64,000 nt of DNA, taken from the NCBI GenBank assembly GCA_030123605.1, contig CP126123.1, positions 2,708,001-2,772,000 of the forward strand, given 5' to 3'. A program made the translations under genes and the position numbers. How positions within the stretch are numbered: the stretch's first letter is position 1; every line of letters starts with the position of its first letter. Shown here one piece after another: positions 17,292-25,309 of this stretch. The DNA comes from Nitrospira sp. GTDB lineage: Bacteria > Nitrospirota > Nitrospiria > Nitrospirales > Nitrospiraceae. The notes under the pieces were generated by a model. It was not told the origin of the DNA and did not search any database. It saw only the letters and a list, made by a program, of their open reading frames with translations.

Positions 17292-17621
17292 GTGACCTCC
17301 CGCCCGCAGCAGTCCATTCCCTTTGCAGCGCAAGCGATCCCTTTCGACGAATACCTTGCATCCGGCAGGATTCCGGAAGGCCTCATCACCAGCGAATATG
17401 TCGGGCAACAGTTCGTCGAACGGTTGGTGCATTATGTGCTGAGTGTTCCTGCCGGCAGTTACACGATGGCACAACTCAGTCGTTTGCTGGAACAACTGGA
17501 TCCGCGCACCCAAGTCTTCTTCTTCAAACGTCTCAAAGAAAATAGTCCGGACAGCCTCAAGGATTTTGCACCTCTCTACTATGGATTCATGAACGAGTTT
17601 CATTCCCTCCTGTTCACGTAA
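17292..17621 (+). CDS. Unknown 109-aa protein
   Basis: The start is GTG 17292, with GAGGG at Shine-Dalgarno distance; the frame is open further upstream but those residues look non-coding. The protein is soluble, with segments LITSEYVGQQFVERLVHYVL and FFFKRLKENSPDSLKDFAPLYYGF. No domain recognised. It heads a run of small genes of unknown function up to 18722. Confidence 0.6.
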   Translation: MTSRPQQSIPFAAQAIPFDEYLASGRIPEGLITSEYVGQQFVERLVHYVLSVPAGSYTMAQLSRLLEQLDPRTQVFFFKRLKENSPDSLKDFAPLYYGFMNEFHSLLFT

Positions 17622-17645
17622 GCCACCGCCCAACAAAAAAATACC

Positions 17646-17673
17646 TTGTTGCACCTCTAATCTCAGGTATAAT
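17646..17673 (+). promoter_or_regulatory. Sigma-70-like promoter of the 122-aa protein gene
   Basis: TTGTTG (17646-17651), 16 bp, TATAAT (17668-17673), about 25 bp before a strong AAGGAG ribosome-binding site. Confidence 0.7.
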
Positions 17674-17705
17674 CACAAGAACCTATTCATGAACTAAGGA
17701 GAATT

Positions 17706-18074
17706 ATGAATCCTACGTTACAACGCGCCGTCACAAGTTTTTACAACCTGGTGTACGAAGCTCAAACATTCGCCACCACGATGGCCCGGATCGACACCGC
17801 TGAACAGGAACACTATGCCGGTCGCATCGAGGGCTTGAACTGGGTGCTGGACCGCTGCCAGGAACTCGAAGACATGGACACCAACATCACCCCGACGACA
17901 CTGCAACGTGTACTGACAGAAGTGAAATCGGACTTGGACCACGAGCTCTCGGTGCAGCGTCGCGAAAAGGGCCGACGCGCCGACGGACGTGAGGAAGCCC
18001 TGACCTTCGTGGCGGATTACCTGTCCAGCCTGATCACGGCAACCGAGATCGAATCCGCCAAGACCTCCGTTTGA
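17706..18074 (+). CDS. Unknown 122-aa, helix-rich protein
   Basis: The gene has a near-consensus promoter and the ribosome-binding sequence TAAGGAGAATT before ATG 17706, so it should be well expressed. The product is acidic-to-neutral, helical and without membrane segments (for example FYNLVYEAQTFATTMARID, then RREKGRRADGREEALTFVADYL). No known domain. Not obviously related to its neighbours. Confidence 0.72.
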   Translation: MNPTLQRAVTSFYNLVYEAQTFATTMARIDTAEQEHYAGRIEGLNWVLDRCQELEDMDTNITPTTLQRVLTEVKSDLDHELSVQRREKGRRADGREEALTFVADYLSSLITATEIESAKTSV

Positions 18075-18131
18075 CCGCCTGTCGATCGTCTCCAGGCTTC
18101 CCCTGCGTCATGGCCTCCTCCGAGGGCGACT

Positions 18132-18371
18132 ATGGCCCGTGAGTGGATCATCTTCGCCATTTGCCTCGGCTTGGGAGGCCATATCGCGCTTGCGGTTGTT
18201 CTGCATGCGCCCGATTTATGGCCGTGGAGCAAGGCTTGGCTCTATGGGATGCTCTCCGGCCTTGCGCTCTACGTCGTGGTGCAAGTCATCCGGTCGCTCT
18301 GGTGGATTCGTTACGGCAGAAGCGGTGAAGAGCCTGATTCGCACGGAGATCGACACATCGGACATTCTTAA
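18132..18371 (+). CDS. Small two-helix membrane protein (79 aa)
   Basis: Two hydrophobic segments (about residues 5-25 and 37-57) are separated by a short loop LHAPDLWPWSKAW; the tail is hydrophilic and His-rich. GAGGGCGAC lies before ATG 18132. Function not known. Confidence 0.65.
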   Translation: MAREWIIFAICLGLGGHIALAVVLHAPDLWPWSKAWLYGMLSGLALYVVVQVIRSLWWIRYGRSGEEPDSHGDRHIGHS

Positions 18372-18425
18372 CTATTCAAGAACATCGCCTTCGTCCATTG
18401 CACCGCACAGTCCGTCCCCAGTACA

Positions 18426-18722
18426 ATGACACACATGCCTCGACATCCGAAGAGACCTTCACCACCCGATTGGCCTCCGCGAACCGTGCGACCACGAACC
18501 GCACCTTCGCCCCAGGGACATCGCCAAACAGATCAGTACGACTCGTTCAATGCCTCTCTGCTCTATTGCGGAACATGCCGCCAGGCCACACCGACCCGCC
18601 AACGGCTCCTCCTCGTCCTGCCGACCGGTAATTTGTACGAGTACCTCTGCGCCCAGTGCGGCACCTCCACCGGCTCAAAGACCGAACAGGCCTCGGCAGA
18701 AGGTGGACTGCTGGCCCCCTAG
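18426..18722 (+). CDS. Short zinc-ribbon protein (98 aa)
   Basis: A basic, Pro-rich N-terminus precedes a likely zinc ribbon: YCGTCRQATPTRQRLLLVLP, then YEYLCAQCGT, giving two CxxC knuckles (about residues 48-51 and 75-78). The spacing and the strand-like LLLVLP between them suit a small ribbon fold. Function unknown; could bind nucleic acid or act as a protein adaptor. Confidence 0.65.
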   Translation: MTHMPRHPKRPSPPDWPPRTVRPRTAPSPQGHRQTDQYDSFNASLLYCGTCRQATPTRQRLLLVLPTGNLYEYLCAQCGTSTGSKTEQASAEGGLLAP

Positions 18723-18855
18723 CGACGGCAAGGTCAGTCACAACGCAGAAGCGTCATTCGGCTGCAACCATGCAGGCCGAACATCCGTGCCTCCGAGATG
18801 CGTCTGGAAGACCGACCGGTTGAATAGGAGGAGAAAAGGAATGCGGAGGAGATGA

Positions 18856-19140
18856 CTAGGCGATCTGTTCGAGCGGAATCCCTTCATCGATCAGCATGAC
18901 GGGGATGTCTTCGCGCACGGGATAGAGAATCTTGTTGTCCGATCGGATCAACCCCCCGTCGAGTTTTTCCGTCACCGGCTTCTGGGCTTTGTTTTTCAAC
19001 TCTCCGCGATCAATCGCTCCGTTCACCTTTTGAATCACCAGGTCATCGGCAAGCACCACCGGCTGCTTGGTTTCCGGGCAACAGAGTATGGCCAGGAGAT
19101 CCTTATCAAGATTGACTTTCTTTTGCACGTCGTCGCTCAT
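18856..19140 (-). CDS. Trm112-like zinc-binding protein (UPF0434 family)
   Basis: A 94-residue protein from ATG 19140, with LLAILCCPETKQPVVL near the N-terminus and YPVREDIPVMLIDE near the C-terminus, the hallmark segments of bacterial Trm112/YcaR-like proteins. Eukaryotic and archaeal Trm112 activates methyltransferases; the bacterial role is not settled. A promoter and a palindrome lie upstream. The frame extends to 19260, but that extension covers the promoter. Confidence 0.85.
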   Translation of the reverse strand: MSDDVQKKVNLDKDLLAILCCPETKQPVVLADDLVIQKVNGAIDRGELKNKAQKPVTEKLDGGLIRSDNKILYPVREDIPVMLIDEGIPLEQIA

Positions 19141-19156
19141 ACTGCCTCTCACAATC

Positions 19157-19218
19157 TCACCCGATCCGGGTGACTGGGATATAGAGAGAAAGATAGTCCA
19201 AATAGATTGAGAGTTCAA
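19157..19218 (-). promoter_or_regulatory. Promoter and leader palindrome of the Trm112-like gene
   Basis: On the minus strand TTGAAC (19218-19213), 17 bp, TATCTT (19195-19190). Between the expected transcription start and the ATG lies TCACCCG-ATC-CGGGTGA (19157-19173), a perfect 7-bp inverted repeat that could be an operator or a leader hairpin. Confidence 0.5.
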
Positions 19219-19271
19219 GAAGATACAAATCCCTCGCCGTATCTGATATCGTAGATTCACCTGTTCGGCTT

Positions 19272-19922
19272 GTGATCACAGGAACCGGGGTTCGCGTGGC
19301 ATCTTCTCATCAGCTCGGACGCATCTTCCTCACCGGACTCCTCGTGCTCCTTCCGGCCTGGACGACCTTTCTGATCCTGGCAGCCCTGTTCGATACCTTG
19401 GATTCGTTCCTCCTCGACCTCATCGGCCGGCAGATGACGCCCTATGCTCCAGGCTTGGGCATCCTGTTGCTCCTCGCGATGGTGCTTACGGTCGGCGCCA
19501 TCGCAACCCACGTCATCGGACAACGACTCGTGCGCTGGAGCGAGACGACCCTCGAACGGATTCCCTTGATCCGCAGCATTTACCTGACGTTGAAAAGCAT
19601 GACGGACTTGCTGAACTACCGAGCACGTTTCGGACGCAGCACCGTGGTGACCTTTCCCTTCCCGCGTGACGGGCTCTGGGCCCTGGGCTTCGTCATGGGT
19701 TCACCGCCACCGGCGCTTCAAATCGCACCGGCAGCCGAGCTGGTCATGGTCTTCGTCCCTACAGCCATCCATCCCTTTACCGGATACTTGGCCATGATCC
19801 CCAAAGCACAGTTGCATCCGTTGAATTTGCTGCCGGAAGAAGCCTTGAAGCTGGAATTCTCGGCAGGGTTGTATCGCCCGTTGCAAGGTTGGCTCACGTC
19901 GCCGACCGGGAATCAATCATGA
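19272..19922 (+). CDS. DUF502 integral membrane protein
   Basis: A 216-residue protein with two membrane helices (about residues 18-40 and 59-83), then ERIPLIRSIYLTLKSMTDLL and PTAIHPFTGYLAMIPKAQLHPLNL, the characteristic blocks of DUF502. Members are widespread membrane proteins of unknown role. GTG 19272 is used; GTG 19296 is an equally possible start. Its stop overlaps the next ATG (ATGA), so the acetyltransferase is translationally coupled. Confidence 0.85.
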   Translation: MITGTGVRVASSHQLGRIFLTGLLVLLPAWTTFLILAALFDTLDSFLLDLIGRQMTPYAPGLGILLLLAMVLTVGAIATHVIGQRLVRWSETTLERIPLIRSIYLTLKSMTDLLNYRARFGRSTVVTFPFPRDGLWALGFVMGSPPPALQIAPAAELVMVFVPTAIHPFTGYLAMIPKAQLHPLNLLPEEALKLEFSAGLYRPLQGWLTSPTGNQS

Positions 19923-20437
19923 AGCCGCTCGATCACCTGACCGTTCGGCCGGTCGACCTTCAAGACCTGGACATCTTGACGGAGTTCAGCGCCGCCATGG
20001 CATGGGAGACGGAACAACGTGTGCTGGACCGTACACTGCTGCGCATGGGAACTCACGCCGTCATCGACCAGCCTGCGCGTGGTCGATATTACGTCGCGGA
20101 GTTGCGGCAAGAGGCACAAGCCGCTACAGTGACCGTAGGACAACTGCTCATCACCTATGAATGGAGCGACTGGAGAAACGCGCAGTTCTGGTGGATTCAA
20201 AGTGTCTATGTCCATCCCTCCTGGCGACGAAGGGGTGTCTATCGGTACATGCACCGCACCATCATCGAACTGGCCCGATCCCGATCCGATGTCTGTGGCG
20301 TCCGCTTGTATGTCGAAGGGACGAATAGGGTCGCCAAGCAGGTCTATGCCCGCGTCGGGCTCTCCTCCACGACCTACGAGATCTATGAATCCGATTTTGT
20401 CCTGCCCAAATCCCATGCCGCCGACAGCAAGACCTGA
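19919..20437 (+). CDS. GNAT-family N-acetyltransferase
   Basis: A 172-residue protein starting LTVRPVDLQDLDILTEF, followed by IQSVYVHPSWRRRGVYRYMHRTII (acetyl-CoA binding motif A, with R-R-G-V-Y) and VCGVRLYVEGTNRVAKQVYARVGL, all typical of GNAT enzymes that acetylate an amine. It overlaps the DUF502 gene by four bases. The substrate is not predictable. Confidence 0.85.
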   Translation: MKPLDHLTVRPVDLQDLDILTEFSAAMAWETEQRVLDRTLLRMGTHAVIDQPARGRYYVAELRQEAQAATVTVGQLLITYEWSDWRNAQFWWIQSVYVHPSWRRRGVYRYMHRTIIELARSRSDVCGVRLYVEGTNRVAKQVYARVGLSSTTYEIYESDFVLPKSHAADSKT

Positions 20438-20477
20438 CCGATCACAACAATGTTCGTCTCAAGAAGGAGGATGACGC

Positions 20478-20858
20478 ATGCGACTGACCGGCATGTTCAT
20501 GGCTGCGATGATCCTGACGCTGAACGCCTGCGCATTCAGCCGCGGAACACTCGGCGATGAAATCAAGACAGAAACCGTCAATGCGATCAAAAAAGGATTC
20601 ACCACACGGTCGGAGGTCTTGGCACAACTGGGCGCCCCTGACCGGATCCTGCAAGTCAACGGACGAGATCTCTTTCAGTACTATCGCTATGACGCCAAGG
20701 TCGGGAGCCTCTTGTTGATCCTGGTCAACTTCTCCCGTGTCACCGTGAAGAGCGACGACCTCTTCGTCTTGATCAACCGAGAGGGTACGGTGGAGGAGGT
20801 GATCGCGTCCAAACGGACGGATGGACTTGAATTCCGTTTCTGGCCTTTCGGGGATTGA
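20478..20858 (+). CDS. BamE/SmpA-like lipoprotein (paralogue 1)
   Basis: A 126-residue lipoprotein: signal ending LNAC (Cys18), then AIKKGFTTRSEVLAQLGAPDRI, the helix-turn segment of the SmpA/OmlA (BamE-like) domain. GAAGGAGGATGACGC precedes ATG 20478. Proteins of this fold sit on the inner face of the outer membrane; this one is probably an accessory rather than BamE itself. The following gene is a diverged paralogue starting five bases after its stop. Confidence 0.75.
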   Translation: MRLTGMFMAAMILTLNACAFSRGTLGDEIKTETVNAIKKGFTTRSEVLAQLGAPDRILQVNGRDLFQYYRYDAKVGSLLLILVNFSRVTVKSDDLFVLINREGTVEEVIASKRTDGLEFRFWPFGD

Positions 20859-20862
20859 CATC

Positions 20863-21285
20863 ATGGTCGTCAGGAACCTCTTGCGCATGCTGCTTTTGTC
20901 ATCCGTGACCGTTGTCGCCTTGGCCGGCTGCAATGTCGCGCGCTTGACCATTAATACACCGCTCACGCCGGAGCACGTGGCTTTCATCGCCGAAGGACGT
21001 ACGACCTTGACCGATGTCGTCGAAAGGTTGGGCGCGCCCGATTCCATGGCCGACGCAGAGACGGGTACGGTCGTGATCTACCGTTTTCTCAACGCCAAAT
21101 ATTCGCGGGTCAACTTCGGCTGGCTTGCCAAACCCTGGTCCCCGGTTGATCCTGACCTGGTCTTGTCACGGTCGGGGTTCGGCACGGATGCCTTTGAGCT
21201 GATTTGCGATACGAATTGGGTGGTCATCCACCAGGCCTTTGTCCGTCACCGCCCGGAACCCCTGTTTACTCCCTATCCGTTCTGA
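20863..21285 (+). CDS. BamE-like lipoprotein (paralogue 2)
   Basis: A 140-residue lipoprotein from ATG 20863, with lipobox LAGC and the segment EGRTTLTDVVERLGAPDSM that aligns with the matching helix of the preceding protein (shared G-TT--V---LGAPD, then Y-R and A-K). The C-terminal half differs. The tight spacing indicates co-transcription with the preceding gene. Confidence 0.72.
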   Translation: MVVRNLLRMLLLSSVTVVALAGCNVARLTINTPLTPEHVAFIAEGRTTLTDVVERLGAPDSMADAETGTVVIYRFLNAKYSRVNFGWLAKPWSPVDPDLVLSRSGFGTDAFELICDTNWVVIHQAFVRHRPEPLFTPYPF

Positions 21286-21312
21286 CGTTGAAGCCTCATC
21301 TCGAAGCGCGAA

Positions 21313-21341
21313 TTGCCGCCTGCATAACATCTCGCTATAAT
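21313..21341 (+). promoter_or_regulatory. Promoter placing transcription start at the LOG-gene ATG
   Basis: TTGCCG (21313-21318), 17 bp, TATAAT (21336-21341). Only seven bases separate the -10 box from ATG 21349. A second ATG at 21340 overlaps the -10 box and cannot be in the transcript. Confidence 0.75.
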
Positions 21342-21348
21342 GCCGGCC

Positions 21349-22206
21349 ATGGGTGCAGGTGCTTCCGACCATTCCTCGGATCATCATAGCACCGTCACAT
21401 CCTCCTCCTATATCCCAGCCGATCGCGACATCGAGTTTCTCCAACGCGACGAACTGCGCCCCTTGCGTTTGGGATTGGAGTTGCTCAAGCCGGAGTTGAT
21501 TCAGGAGGAGCAGGGTATCCGCTCGACCATCGTGGTGTTCGGCAGTGCGAGGTTGCGGGAACCGTCGGAGGCTCGTCAAGCCTTGGAGCAGGCCAAGGCT
21601 GAACTGCTGGCCTTCCCGCAGGACCGAACGTTGCAACAGCGCGTCGCCCTCGCGGAACGCCGCGTCGCCCTCGCGCACTATTATGACATCGCCCGGGAAT
21701 TCGGCCGCCTCGTTTCCTCCACCTGTCAAGTCGATGGGCAATGTGATTACGTCGTCGTCACCGGCGGGGGCCCCGGTATCATGGAGGCGGCCAACCGGGG
21801 CGCGGCGGACGTGGGCGCCAAATCCATGGGGCTGAATATTACCCTTCCCCACGAACAATACCCCAATTCCTACATCACGCCGGAGCTCTGTTTTCAATTT
21901 CGCTATTTCGCGCTGCGCAAGATGCATTTCCTGCTGCGCGCCAAAGCCTTGGTGGTTTTCCCCGGAGGGTTCGGCACCCTCGACGAACTGTTCGAGACGC
22001 TGACCCTGCTTCAGACGGGAAAAACACGCAACATCACGATCGTCCTCATGGGCCGAACCTTCTGGGAACAGCTCATCAACTGGCCGCTGCTGGTCGACGA
22101 GGGTCTGATCGCAGCCGACGACCTCTCACTCTTCCACTTCGCCGAAACGGCCCAGCAGGCCTGGGACCTCATCAGCCGCAACCATGGAGGCCCCTCCAAC
22201 CCATGA
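21349..22206 (+). CDS. LOG-family protein (putative nucleotide 5'-monophosphate phosphoribohydrolase)
   Basis: About 285 residues. The lysine-decarboxylase-like Rossmann core has VVVTGGGPGIMEAANRGA and LVVFPGGFGTLDELFE, the GG-G and PGGxGTxxE motifs of the LOG/PpnN family that cleave nucleoside monophosphates to base and ribose-5-phosphate. An N-terminal helical extension of about 60 residues resembles the longer LOG variants. The start is set by the promoter immediately upstream. The stop overlaps the next ATG (ATGA). Confidence 0.85.
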   Translation: MGAGASDHSSDHHSTVTSSSYIPADRDIEFLQRDELRPLRLGLELLKPELIQEEQGIRSTIVVFGSARLREPSEARQALEQAKAELLAFPQDRTLQQRVALAERRVALAHYYDIAREFGRLVSSTCQVDGQCDYVVVTGGGPGIMEAANRGAADVGAKSMGLNITLPHEQYPNSYITPELCFQFRYFALRKMHFLLRAKALVVFPGGFGTLDELFETLTLLQTGKTRNITIVLMGRTFWEQLINWPLLVDEGLIAADDLSLFHFAETAQQAWDLISRNHGGPSNP

Positions 22207-23600
22207 ACCTCTCTTTTCACGGCGCGGTGCGATCCGTCACGGGAAGCCGCCACTTGCTGGAAATGCCCGGCGCCAACATTCTGTTGGACTGCGGCCTCTT
22301 TCAGGGGCAACGACAGGACGCGGACCGGCAAAACCGCTTTCTAGGATTCGACCCGCGCTCGATTCGAGCCGTACTGCTCTCGCACGCCCATATCGACCAT
22401 TCCGGTGCCCTGCCGGTCCTGGCCAAACACCGGTTTCGAGGACAGGTGCACGTGACACGCGCCACGGCCGACCTTGCCGCAGTGATGTTGGAAGACTCAG
22501 CCCGCTTGCAAGAAAATGATTGCGCCTATCTGAACCGGAAAGAGAGCCGCCGCGGCACACGCTGCTTGCAGCCGTTTTACGATACGAGCGACGCGCACGC
22601 CATCGTCCGCCGATTCGTCGGCGCACGCTACGGCGACACCATCAAGGTCGCTCCGCGCGTGACGGCCTCCTTCCACGATGTCGGACATATTTTAGGGTCT
22701 GCGGCGATTCGCCTGAAGTATTCCGCACGCGGGAACAGCACCACGGTCCTCTTTTCTGGCGACCTGGGACGGTCTCGGATGCCCATTCTTCGCGATCCGG
22801 CTCCGCCGCCGAGTTGTGATGTCCTGATCATCGAATCGACTTACGGCGACCGCCTCCACGAAGCAGCCGATGAGGAGTGGTCCAAGAAAGCCCAATACCT
22901 GGTCGCCCATGCCAAGGCGCACAACAGCAAGATCATCGTGCCGGCCTTCGCACTCGGACGGACGCAAGAAGTGGTCATGCGCATCAAGCGACTGGTGGCC
23001 GAAGGACGGATCGACCCTCTTCCGATTTATATCGACTCCCCCTTGGCCTCGAAGGTCACCGACGTGTTTCGAAAACACCCGGAATGTTATGACGAGGAGA
23101 CCTTCCGCACCTTTACCTCGGAAGGAGATCCCTTCGCCGGCCGCTACATTCGTTATGTGTCTTCGGTGGAGGAGAGCAAGCGATTGAACAGCATGAAGGG
23201 CCCCTGCGTGATCATCGCATCTTCCGGCATGTGTGAAGGCGGCCGCGTCGTGCACCACCTCAAACATGCCATCCAGGATGAAGCAAACGTCATCGCGATC
23301 GTGGGATTCCAGGCCGAACATACCCTGGGCCGCAGACTCGTCGAGGGCTGGGATGTCGTACCGATTTATGGAATCCCGACCCCTCGCCGTGCCCAAGTCG
23401 TCGTCTTCAACGGGCTGTCGGCCCATGCGGACCGGAATGACCTGCTCGCCTATGTGCGGGCTATTTCCCCTGCGCCTCAGCAGGTATTCGTGGTCCATGG
23501 AGAGGAAAAACAGGCACTGTCGCTGGGCGCGGCCATTCAAGCCGAACATCCCAACATGGCGGTGGTAGTGCCGAGCAAAGGCAGCACCTACGAAATCTGA
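22203..23600 (+). CDS. Beta-CASP metallo-beta-lactamase-fold RNA nuclease
   Basis: A 465-residue protein of the CPSF73/YsiH-like class. The metal-binding motif SHAHIDHSG (about residues 60-68) is followed by a second His (VGHILGSA) and an acidic ESTYGDR; the beta-CASP insert includes FALGRTQEVVMRI and the RMMBL tail has LSAHADRNDLLAY plus a conserved VVHGEE. These enzymes process or degrade RNA. It is translationally coupled to the LOG protein. Confidence 0.9.
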   Translation: MNLSFHGAVRSVTGSRHLLEMPGANILLDCGLFQGQRQDADRQNRFLGFDPRSIRAVLLSHAHIDHSGALPVLAKHRFRGQVHVTRATADLAAVMLEDSARLQENDCAYLNRKESRRGTRCLQPFYDTSDAHAIVRRFVGARYGDTIKVAPRVTASFHDVGHILGSAAIRLKYSARGNSTTVLFSGDLGRSRMPILRDPAPPPSCDVLIIESTYGDRLHEAADEEWSKKAQYLVAHAKAHNSKIIVPAFALGRTQEVVMRIKRLVAEGRIDPLPIYIDSPLASKVTDVFRKHPECYDEETFRTFTSEGDPFAGRYIRYVSSVEESKRLNSMKGPCVIIASSGMCEGGRVVHHLKHAIQDEANVIAIVGFQAEHTLGRRLVEGWDVVPIYGIPTPRRAQVVVFNGLSAHADRNDLLAYVRAISPAPQQVFVVHGEEKQALSLGAAIQAEHPNMAVVVPSKGSTYEI

Positions 23601-23645
23601 CCGAATACCCGAATCAAGCCATTCGCCCTGGAGGATGCTTGGAGT

Positions 23646-24914
23646 ATGGCCAAGACAAGCAGACATTTCTTCACCACAACCATCTGTGCCATCACGCTTC
23701 TGACACAATTCTCTTCTCCCTCCTGGAGTTCGGACCTGTCGAGTGATGTCGAATCCGGCCAGCCCAGGGTACGCGCGCGGGACCTCGGGCTGAAGTTTGG
23801 ACAGCTGCAGCCTGGCCCCTTGAATGCCATCACCGACGTGCCGGGAGTAAAGGTCGGGCAGGTGACGTTACTGCGAGGGGATGGCCCTCTGCAGCCGGGG
23901 CAGGGGCCGGTCAGAACCGGCGTGACGGTCGTCATCCCACGAGACGATGTGTGGCACAAGAAAGTCCCGGCAGGGGCCTTCGTCTTGAACGGCACCGGCG
24001 AGATGACCGGTCTGGCCTGGGTAACGGAATCGGGGTTCCTTGAATATCCCATTGCCTTGACCAATACACTGAACGTGCCTCGGGTGGCCAATGGAGTCAT
24101 CAGCTGGATGCTGCGGCAGTACCCCGGCATCGGTATCACCGATGACACCCTGACCCCCGTCGTGGCGGAGTGTGATGACGGTCGCTTGAACGATATTCAA
24201 GGACGCCATGTCTCGGAAGCCGATGTCATGCAGGCGCTGGATGAGGCCTCGTCGGGACCCGTGAAAGAGGGAACGGTCGGAGCCGGCACCGGGATGATGT
24301 CCTACGGATTCAAGGGAGGGATCGGCACAGCCTCTCGACGACTCTCTGACCAGAGCGGAGGATTTACGGTCGGAGTACTGGTCAATGCCAACCACGGCCG
24401 TCGCCCCGAACTCACGATGGGCGGAGTGCCGGTCGGTCAACGATACGAGGCAGAGCCGACCCAGTCGAACCTACGACCGACCCAACGCGGAGAGAGACCT
24501 TACCTGTCGCGTGAAGGGATTGCCGGAAATGCCGAAGGGTCGATCATCGTCATCATTGCCACGGATGCGCCGTTGGACAGCCGACAACTGACCCGCCTCG
24601 GCAAGCGGGCTGCATTGGGGCTCGCTCGAACCGGCTCGACCGCCCGGCACGGCAGCGGGGATTTCATGCTGGCCTTTTCCACCGGCAATGTCATTCCTCA
24701 CTATCCCGCCGAGCCGACCTTCTCACTCACGCACCTGGCCGACACACACCTCAATCCGCTGATCACCGCCACCGTCGAGGCTACGGAAGAAGCGGTCCTC
24801 AACGCCCTCACCGGCGCCACCACCGTCGTCGGGCGTGACGGATTTCGGGCCGAAGCCATATCCATTCCTCGCCTGAGGACGCTTCTTTCCGGCGGCGCTA
24901 CACCAACTCCCTAA
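23646..24914 (+). CDS. P1-family self-processing peptidase (DmpA/BapA type), exported
   Basis: A 422-residue protein with an N-terminal signal (CAITLLTQFSSPSWS). The DmpA-like core starts RARDLGLKFGQLQPGPLNAITDVPGV. The Gly-Ser pair in AEGSIIVIIATDAPL (Ser about 299) matches the autocleavage site that exposes the catalytic Ser in this N-terminal-nucleophile family. Members release N-terminal D- or beta-amino acids from small peptides. A GGAG site lies before ATG 23646. Confidence 0.85.
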   Translation: MAKTSRHFFTTTICAITLLTQFSSPSWSSDLSSDVESGQPRVRARDLGLKFGQLQPGPLNAITDVPGVKVGQVTLLRGDGPLQPGQGPVRTGVTVVIPRDDVWHKKVPAGAFVLNGTGEMTGLAWVTESGFLEYPIALTNTLNVPRVANGVISWMLRQYPGIGITDDTLTPVVAECDDGRLNDIQGRHVSEADVMQALDEASSGPVKEGTVGAGTGMMSYGFKGGIGTASRRLSDQSGGFTVGVLVNANHGRRPELTMGGVPVGQRYEAEPTQSNLRPTQRGERPYLSREGIAGNAEGSIIVIIATDAPLDSRQLTRLGKRAALGLARTGSTARHGSGDFMLAFSTGNVIPHYPAEPTFSLTHLADTHLNPLITATVEATEEAVLNALTGATTVVGRDGFRAEAISIPRLRTLLSGGATPTP

Positions 24915-24951
24915 TCCACAATCCGACGTCGCCGGCGAGGGCTTCGACAAC

Positions 24952-25001
24952 TTGCTTTTGGCAGGCGTCACGGCTATCCTCCTGTTTACCGTTTCGGTAA
25001 A
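24952..25001 (+). promoter_or_regulatory. Promoter and leader hairpin of the 75-aa protein gene
   Basis: TTGCTT (24952-24957), 17 bp, TATCCT (24975-24980). The leader contains TTTACCG-TTT-CGGTAAA (24985-25001), a perfect 7-bp stem ending next to the GGGAGG ribosome-binding site. Confidence 0.55.
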
Positions 25002-25010
25002 GGGAGGCCT

Positions 25011-25238
25011 ATGGCTGATTATCATATCGGAGGCAGCCTTGCGCTTCTGACGGCACTCGACAAAACAGACAAGTTCGCGACATTTTTGAGAGCGCGGATG
25101 GTGCGAGCGCTTGAAACCCAGGACCCGACGGAACTGCACTATCTGCTCGCCCAACTCGACGACTATCACTCATACATGTGGCGCTATTACAAGAAACTCG
25201 CTTCGGATCGACCTGAACGCATGAACCCTGGTGTCTAA
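25011..25238 (+). CDS. Unknown 75-aa protein
   Basis: AAAGGGAGGCCT gives a strong ribosome-binding site before ATG 25011. The product is soluble and helical (ALLTALDKTDKFATFLRARM, then YHSYMWRYYKKLASDRPERM). No domain recognised. It has its own promoter, so it is not simply the end of the peptidase operon. Confidence 0.7.
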   Translation: MADYHIGGSLALLTALDKTDKFATFLRARMVRALETQDPTELHYLLAQLDDYHSYMWRYYKKLASDRPERMNPGV

Positions 25239-25309
25239 CGGGGGCGGATCGGTCGCGGTCTGAGCCCAGCCAGAAACAAAGCCCTGTGATTGTCACTTCT
25301 CCATCGACC

